Below are positions 6,415 to 9,868 of a stretch of DNA of 9,868 nucleotides, in pieces. Numbering within the stretch: position 1 is the first letter of the stretch; the number at the start of each line of letters is the position of its first letter. Location of the stretch: positions 1 to 9,868 of the forward strand of contig CACLMO010000023.1 of the NCBI GenBank assembly GCA_902608065.1, in the 5' to 3' direction. The translations under genes were made by a program, and so were the position numbers. The notes below the pieces were generated by a model that was not told the origin of the DNA, searched no databases, and worked only from the letters and a program-made list of their open reading frames with translations. Origin of the DNA: an uncultured Pelagibacteraceae bacterium. Lineage in GTDB: Bacteria; Pseudomonadota; Alphaproteobacteria; Pelagibacterales; Pelagibacteraceae.

Positions 6415-6729
6415 CTATTTTCTTTTAATCTTTTTTAGGATGGAATCTTCTACTGAATTTGATGAGCCTGAACTCTCTGTTTCAGATAAACTTTCGGCAG
6501 TTTTCTCAAAACTTGTTAATTCTTCAATTCCGCTACTTTCTTCGTTGGGCATTGGTAAACTTTCAAACTCAGGGGGTAGAGTTAAAGGATCTTTTTTTTT
6601 AACCAAAAATTCATCCGTAGAATTAACTTTTTGACCAGTCAGTCCTCGTTTAACTGAAGTCCATGTGTCACCGCAAGCGGAAAATAAAAAAAATACTAAA
6701 AGCAAAACTATGATCTTTTTAAATGTCAT
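6415..6729 (-). CDS. DUF3035 / BamF-like lipoprotein
   Basis: A 104-residue predicted lipoprotein. A lysine-containing N-terminus and hydrophobic core (MTFKKIIVLLLVFFLFSAC) end in a lipobox-like FSAC with the lipidation site at C19. The mature part has VKRGLTGQKV, STDEFLVKKKDPLTLPPEF and a Ser/Glu-rich, probably disordered tail ending KKIKRK. The DEF-x-V-x-(K/R)-x-PL-x-LPP pattern is the hallmark of the alphaproteobacterial DUF3035 family, which includes proteins described as BamF, an accessory lipoprotein of the outer-membrane beta-barrel assembly complex in Caulobacter. A BAM role for this copy is inference. The start overlaps the end of lspA by 11 nt and the stop (TAG) directly abuts the pgi ATG. 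The lipoprotein is encoded next to the signal peptidase that would process it. The protein looks shorter than relatives I recall, the difference being in the C-terminal tail. Confidence 0.8.
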   Translation of the reverse strand: MTFKKIIVLLLVFFLFSACGDTWTSVKRGLTGQKVNSTDEFLVKKKDPLTLPPEFESLPMPNEESSGIEELTSFEKTAESLSETESSGSSNSVEDSILKKIKRK

Positions 6730-7186
6730 TTGAAACTTTTTTTTTAAATATTTCTGTGAACATTAAACTAATTATACCTACTGTAATAAAAATATCAGCA
6801 ACATTAAATATAAACCAATGAAAATTACCAATATGCAAATCGATAAAATCTGGTACTGCATAATAATAGACTCTGTCATATAAATTGCCTAGTGATCCTC
6901 CAATTATTATGGATAGTAAGTAAACATAAGCACCTTTTGCTTTTAATAAAAAATAAATTAAGACTAAATTAATAATTACTATAATCAATGTTAACACATG
7001 ATAAAATATATTTGACTCAAAAGAAGCTAATCCAAAACCAATCCCAGTATTCCATACTAAATAAAAATTTAAAAAAGGAAATATATAAAAATCAATATCA
7101 GTTCCAGTAGATTGTAAGTTAATTAAATACATTTTGCTTGTTCTATCAAAAATAAATATTAATAAAATAATTATTATTTTTTTCAT
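6719..7186 (-). CDS. lspA: Lipoprotein signal peptidase (signal peptidase II)
   Basis: An inner-membrane aspartyl protease that cleaves the signal peptide of diacylglyceryl-modified prolipoproteins just before the lipidated Cys. The 155 residues are close to the family norm and contain four hydrophobic segments (about 3-14, 62-82, 86-98 and 123-143). Conserved motifs are FDRTSK (D14, K18; the family has LDQ-x-TK), WNTGIGFGL (45-53), GGSLGNLYDRV (96-106), VPDFID (D113, catalytic) and NVAD (D131, catalytic). Both catalytic aspartates are therefore present. It lies 6 nt after ileS, a classical ileS-lspA arrangement, and overlaps the lipoprotein gene downstream by 11 nt. No Shine-Dalgarno is visible before the ATG; the spacing suggests translational coupling to ileS. 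Confidence 0.95.
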   Translation of the reverse strand: MKKIIIILLIFIFDRTSKMYLINLQSTGTDIDFYIFPFLNFYLVWNTGIGFGLASFESNIFYHVLTLIIVIINLVLIYFLLKAKGAYVYLLSIIIGGSLGNLYDRVYYYAVPDFIDLHIGNFHWFIFNVADIFITVGIISLMFTEIFKKKVSNDI

Positions 7187-7192
7187 AAATAA

Positions 7193-9868
7193 TTAATTAT
7201 TTATATCACATCTTGTGCATGATTCAGGAAAAATTTTCCAACATCTTGGACATTTTTTTCCTTCGGCTTTTTTTACCAAAACGCAAATATTTTCTATTCC
7301 ATCTAATTTAAAAAAATTACTATTATCTTTATTGAGTTTTTTTGCTATAGCTTTTGAAGTTATAAAATTTTCTGACAGGTCAAAATCTTTAACGATATTT
7401 AAATATTCTTCATTTAAATATATTTCTACATCTGCTTCTAAACTTGAGCCAATATCTTTGTTAGTTCTTTTTACCTCAATTGCTGCATTTACAACTTTCC
7501 TAATTATTTTAAATTTTGCCCACTTCTCAAATAATTTTTCATTTTTCCAACTTGTTGGAATTTTAGGGAAAGCTTGCAAATGTATACTAGAATTTTGTTC
7601 TTTATTTATTATCTGAAAAATTTCTTCGGTAGTAAAAGATAAGATTGGAGCAAACCATTTTAATAGCATGTCTAAGATTAATCCGATTAAGTTAATACAT
7701 GCCTTTCTTTTTGTTGATGAAAAATCATCGCAATAAAGTGTATCTTTTCTAATGTCAAAATAAAAAGCAGACAATTCTAAAGAACAAAAATTAGCTAATT
7801 CTTTATAAAGTTTGTGAAAATTATATTCTTTAAAATAAGTTTCAAAATTTTTATCTAATAAAAAAATTTGGTGCAAAATTAAACGTTCAAGTTCGGGCCA
7901 TTTTTTAATTTCATTTGAATTTAAATTAAAATTATTCTTTTTATCTTTCAAATTTCCTAACAAAAACCTGAATGTATTCCTAATTTTTCTATATGACTCA
8001 GCGTGTTGTTCTAGAATAGAATAATCTAGTCTTAAATCTTCAGCATAATCTGATGCAGCTACCCAAGTTCGCAAAATATCTGCTCCATATTTTTTTAAAA
8101 TATCCTCAGGTGCAATTATATTTCCTGTAGATTTTGACATCTTTAAACCTTTCCCATCAACTACAAATCCATGGGTTAGAATGCTTTTGAATGGTGCTTT
8201 ACCTCTTGTGCCACAAGATTCTAGTAAAGAAGAATGAAACCAGCCCCTGTGTTGATCTGAGCCTTCTAAATACATTGATGCCGGCCAAATTAAATCTTTT
8301 CTTTTTTCCAAAACATAAGAATGAGTTGCTCCACTATCAAACCAAACTTCCACTATATCGTTCGATTTAATGTAGTCTTCTTTTTTATATTTTTTTCCTA
8401 AAAATTTTTGAGGATCGTCCGTAAACCAACAGTCTGCTCCTTCTTTTTCAAAAATCCTTGCAATATTTTCTATTACATCTGGATCTTTTAAAGGTTCTTT
8501 TGTTTTTTTTGAAACAAACAGAGGTAGAGGAACTCCCCAAATTCTTTGTCTAGATACACACCAATCAGGTCGTGTTTCGATCATTGATCTGATTCTATCT
8601 CTTCCTCTTTCAGGATAAAAATCGGTATCATCAATTGCTTTAAGTGCTTTTTTTCTTAAATCCTTTTTCTCCATAGAAATAAACCATTGGGATGTAGCTC
8701 TATGAACCAATGGTGCTTTGGATCTCCATGAATGAGGGTAACTATGAGTAAGTTGTCCTTTTGCCAATAATTTTTTACACTCTTTAAGATTTTCAATTAC
8801 AATTTGATCTGCTTTAAAAATATGAATCCCTTCAAATTTTTTAATATGTTTGGTGTATCTGCCAGTGTCATCTATTGTATCTAAAGATTTAATTCCATGT
8901 TTTAAACATAAATTAAAATCATCAGGCCCATGACTTGGGGCGCAATGAACAACCCCAGTTCCCTGTTCAAGATTTACAAAATTTGCTTCCAGCATTGGAA
9001 CATCGTACTGATATCCTAAATTTTCAAAAGGATGTAAACAAATTGTTCCTTCAAAATCTTTCCCCTTAATTTTTTCAATTAATTTATAAGTTCCTATTTC
9101 ACACTCCTTTAAAACTTGATCTAGAAGTTTAGTAGCAATTACAACTCTTTTATTATTAAAATTCACTGATGTAGAACTAATCTCGATAATTGAATAATCT
9201 AGATTTTTGTTATATGCCAAAGCTTTGTTTGCAGGTATAGTCCAAGGTGTTGTTGTCCATATAATAATTTCAGAGTCCTTTAATAAATTAATTTTTGAAT
9301 TCTTAACTTTAAAACCTACGTATACTGTATTGGAGGTGTGGTCTTTATATTCAACTTCCGCATCGGCTAAAGCAGTTTTTTCCACAGTTGACCATAAAAC
9401 AGGTTTGTAACCTTGATAAAGAGTACCATCCATTAAGAATTTTCCTAACTCTCTTACAATTTGGGCCTCAGCATCAAAACTCATAGTAGAATAATAATTT
9501 TGCCAGTCACCCTCGACGCCTAGTCTTTTAAATTCTTGAGTGTGAATTTTAATCCATTTCTCAGCAAACTCTCTGCACTCCAATCTAAAATTCTTTATTG
9601 GAACATCATCTTTATTTTTCTTATTTTTTTTATACTGTTCCTCAATTTTCCATTCTATTGGTAGCCCATGACAATCCCATCCCGGAACATACACAGAATC
9701 TTTTCCGCTCATTTGATGAAACTTGGTTATTATATCCTTGAGAATTTTATTTAATGCAGTACCCATATGAATATGCCCATTTGCATATGGAGGACCATCA
9801 TGTAAAACGAATTTCTCTTTTCCTTTTCCAGATTCTCTAAGTCTCTTATACAAATTTAATTTTTCCCA
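7193..9868 (-). CDS. ileS: Isoleucyl-tRNA synthetase (5' end cut by window edge)
   Basis: A class Ia aminoacyl-tRNA synthetase that charges tRNA-Ile in the cytosol. The frame is open to the right edge (WEKLNLYKRLRES), so the TTG at 9851-9853 is internal and the true start lies outside; about 40 N-terminal residues are missing. The window holds 891 codons. Motifs in order are FVLHDGPPYANGHIHMGT with the HIGH-equivalent HMGT (9758-9769), VPGWDCHGLPIEWK, the CP1 editing domain with TTPWTIPAN and GTGVVHCAPSHGPDDF, WFDSGATHS, GSDQHRGWFHSSLL, and KMSKS at 8129-8143. The C-terminus ends with a zinc-finger-like CPRC...CTRC, typical of bacterial type IleS with a C-terminal zinc domain. The last HIGH position is Thr rather than His. 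It is the most upstream visible gene of the leftward run ileS-lspA-DUF3035-pgi. Any leader or T-box is outside the window. Confidence 0.97.
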   Translation of the reverse strand, partial: WEKLNLYKRLRESGKGKEKFVLHDGPPYANGHIHMGTALNKILKDIITKFHQMSGKDSVYVPGWDCHGLPIEWKIEEQYKKNKKNKDDVPIKNFRLECREFAEKWIKIHTQEFKRLGVEGDWQNYYSTMSFDAEAQIVRELGKFLMDGTLYQGYKPVLWSTVEKTALADAEVEYKDHTSNTVYVGFKVKNSKINLLKDSEIIIWTTTPWTIPANKALAYNKNLDYSIIEISSTSVNFNNKRVVIATKLLDQVLKECEIGTYKLIEKIKGKDFEGTICLHPFENLGYQYDVPMLEANFVNLEQGTGVVHCAPSHGPDDFNLCLKHGIKSLDTIDDTGRYTKHIKKFEGIHIFKADQIVIENLKECKKLLAKGQLTHSYPHSWRSKAPLVHRATSQWFISMEKKDLRKKALKAIDDTDFYPERGRDRIRSMIETRPDWCVSRQRIWGVPLPLFVSKKTKEPLKDPDVIENIARIFEKEGADCWFTDDPQKFLGKKYKKEDYIKSNDIVEVWFDSGATHSYVLEKRKDLIWPASMYLEGSDQHRGWFHSSLLESCGTRGKAPFKSILTHGFVVDGKGLKMSKSTGNIIAPEDILKKYGADILRTWVAASDYAEDLRLDYSILEQHAESYRKIRNTFRFLLGNLKDKKNNFNLNSNEIKKWPELERLILHQIFLLDKNFETYFKEYNFHKLYKELANFCSLELSAFYFDIRKDTLYCDDFSSTKRKACINLIGLILDMLLKWFAPILSFTTEEIFQIINKEQNSSIHLQAFPKIPTSWKNEKLFEKWAKFKIIRKVVNAAIEVKRTNKDIGSSLEADVEIYLNEEYLNIVKDFDLSENFITSKAIAKKLNKDNSNFFKLDGIENICVLVKKAEGKKCPRCWKIFPESCTRCDINN

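Noticed and set aside
6386..6634. Plus-strand open frame opposite the lipoprotein gene and the pgi start
   Set aside because: It is a shadow of DUF3035 coding sequence with low-complexity Ser/Leu content, and the opposite strand shows clear family motifs.
9851..9853. TTG (minus strand) as the start of ileS
   Set aside because: Upstream in-frame codons WEKLN match the family segment before NLYKRL and run off the right edge.
1..9868. CRISPR, toxin-antitoxin, phage or other new defence system
   Set aside because: No repeat array, transposase, integrase or unrecognised gene cluster was seen. The nuclease-like protein stands alone and every other gene is a known core or envelope family.

Overview
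This window is a compact, strongly AT-rich piece of an alphaproteobacterial chromosome. It most resembles the SAR11/Pelagibacterales type: Lys/Asn/Ile-rich proteins, many homopolymer A/T runs, 0-10 nt gene spacings, and two mainly alphaproteobacterial small-protein families (DUF2093 and DUF3035/BamF-like). The taxonomic call is inference from composition, family content and gene order; no marker search was possible. No rRNA, tRNA, CRISPR array, insertion sequence or phage gene was seen. No stretch above about 30 bases lacks a gene, so the window is essentially wall-to-wall coding.

Layout from left to right. (1) A rightward run of three genes: lpxK (5' end cut by the window edge), an LpxL/HtrB-type lipid A acyltransferase, and a PD-(D/E)XK nuclease-family protein with two CxxC pairs. 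(2) A leftward pair: a DUF2093 small protein followed by a secreted M23/LytM-type peptidase, overlapping by ATGA. It converges on group 1 through a shared TTAA that supplies both stop codons. (3) A rightward pair, purD and rsmD, divergent from group 2 across a 28-bp spacer. (4) A long leftward run converging on rsmD: ileS (5' end cut by the window edge), lspA, a DUF3035/BamF-like lipoprotein, and pgi, which is split by a one-base frameshift in a run of eight A's.

Functional themes. Groups 1 and 2 and the middle of group 4 concern the cell envelope: lipid A phosphorylation and acylation, peptidoglycan processing, and lipoprotein maturation with a likely LspA substrate encoded next to lspA. The rest is core housekeeping: purine synthesis, 16S rRNA methylation, Ile-tRNA charging and hexose-phosphate isomerisation.

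I found no convincing new multi-gene system. The points most worth a second look are the pgi frameshift at a poly(A) tract, which is a mutation, an assembly error or a slippage-rescued gene, and the small CxxC-bearing PD-(D/E)XK protein of unknown role. Less striking are an M23 active-site variant and the very tight divergent promoter region.
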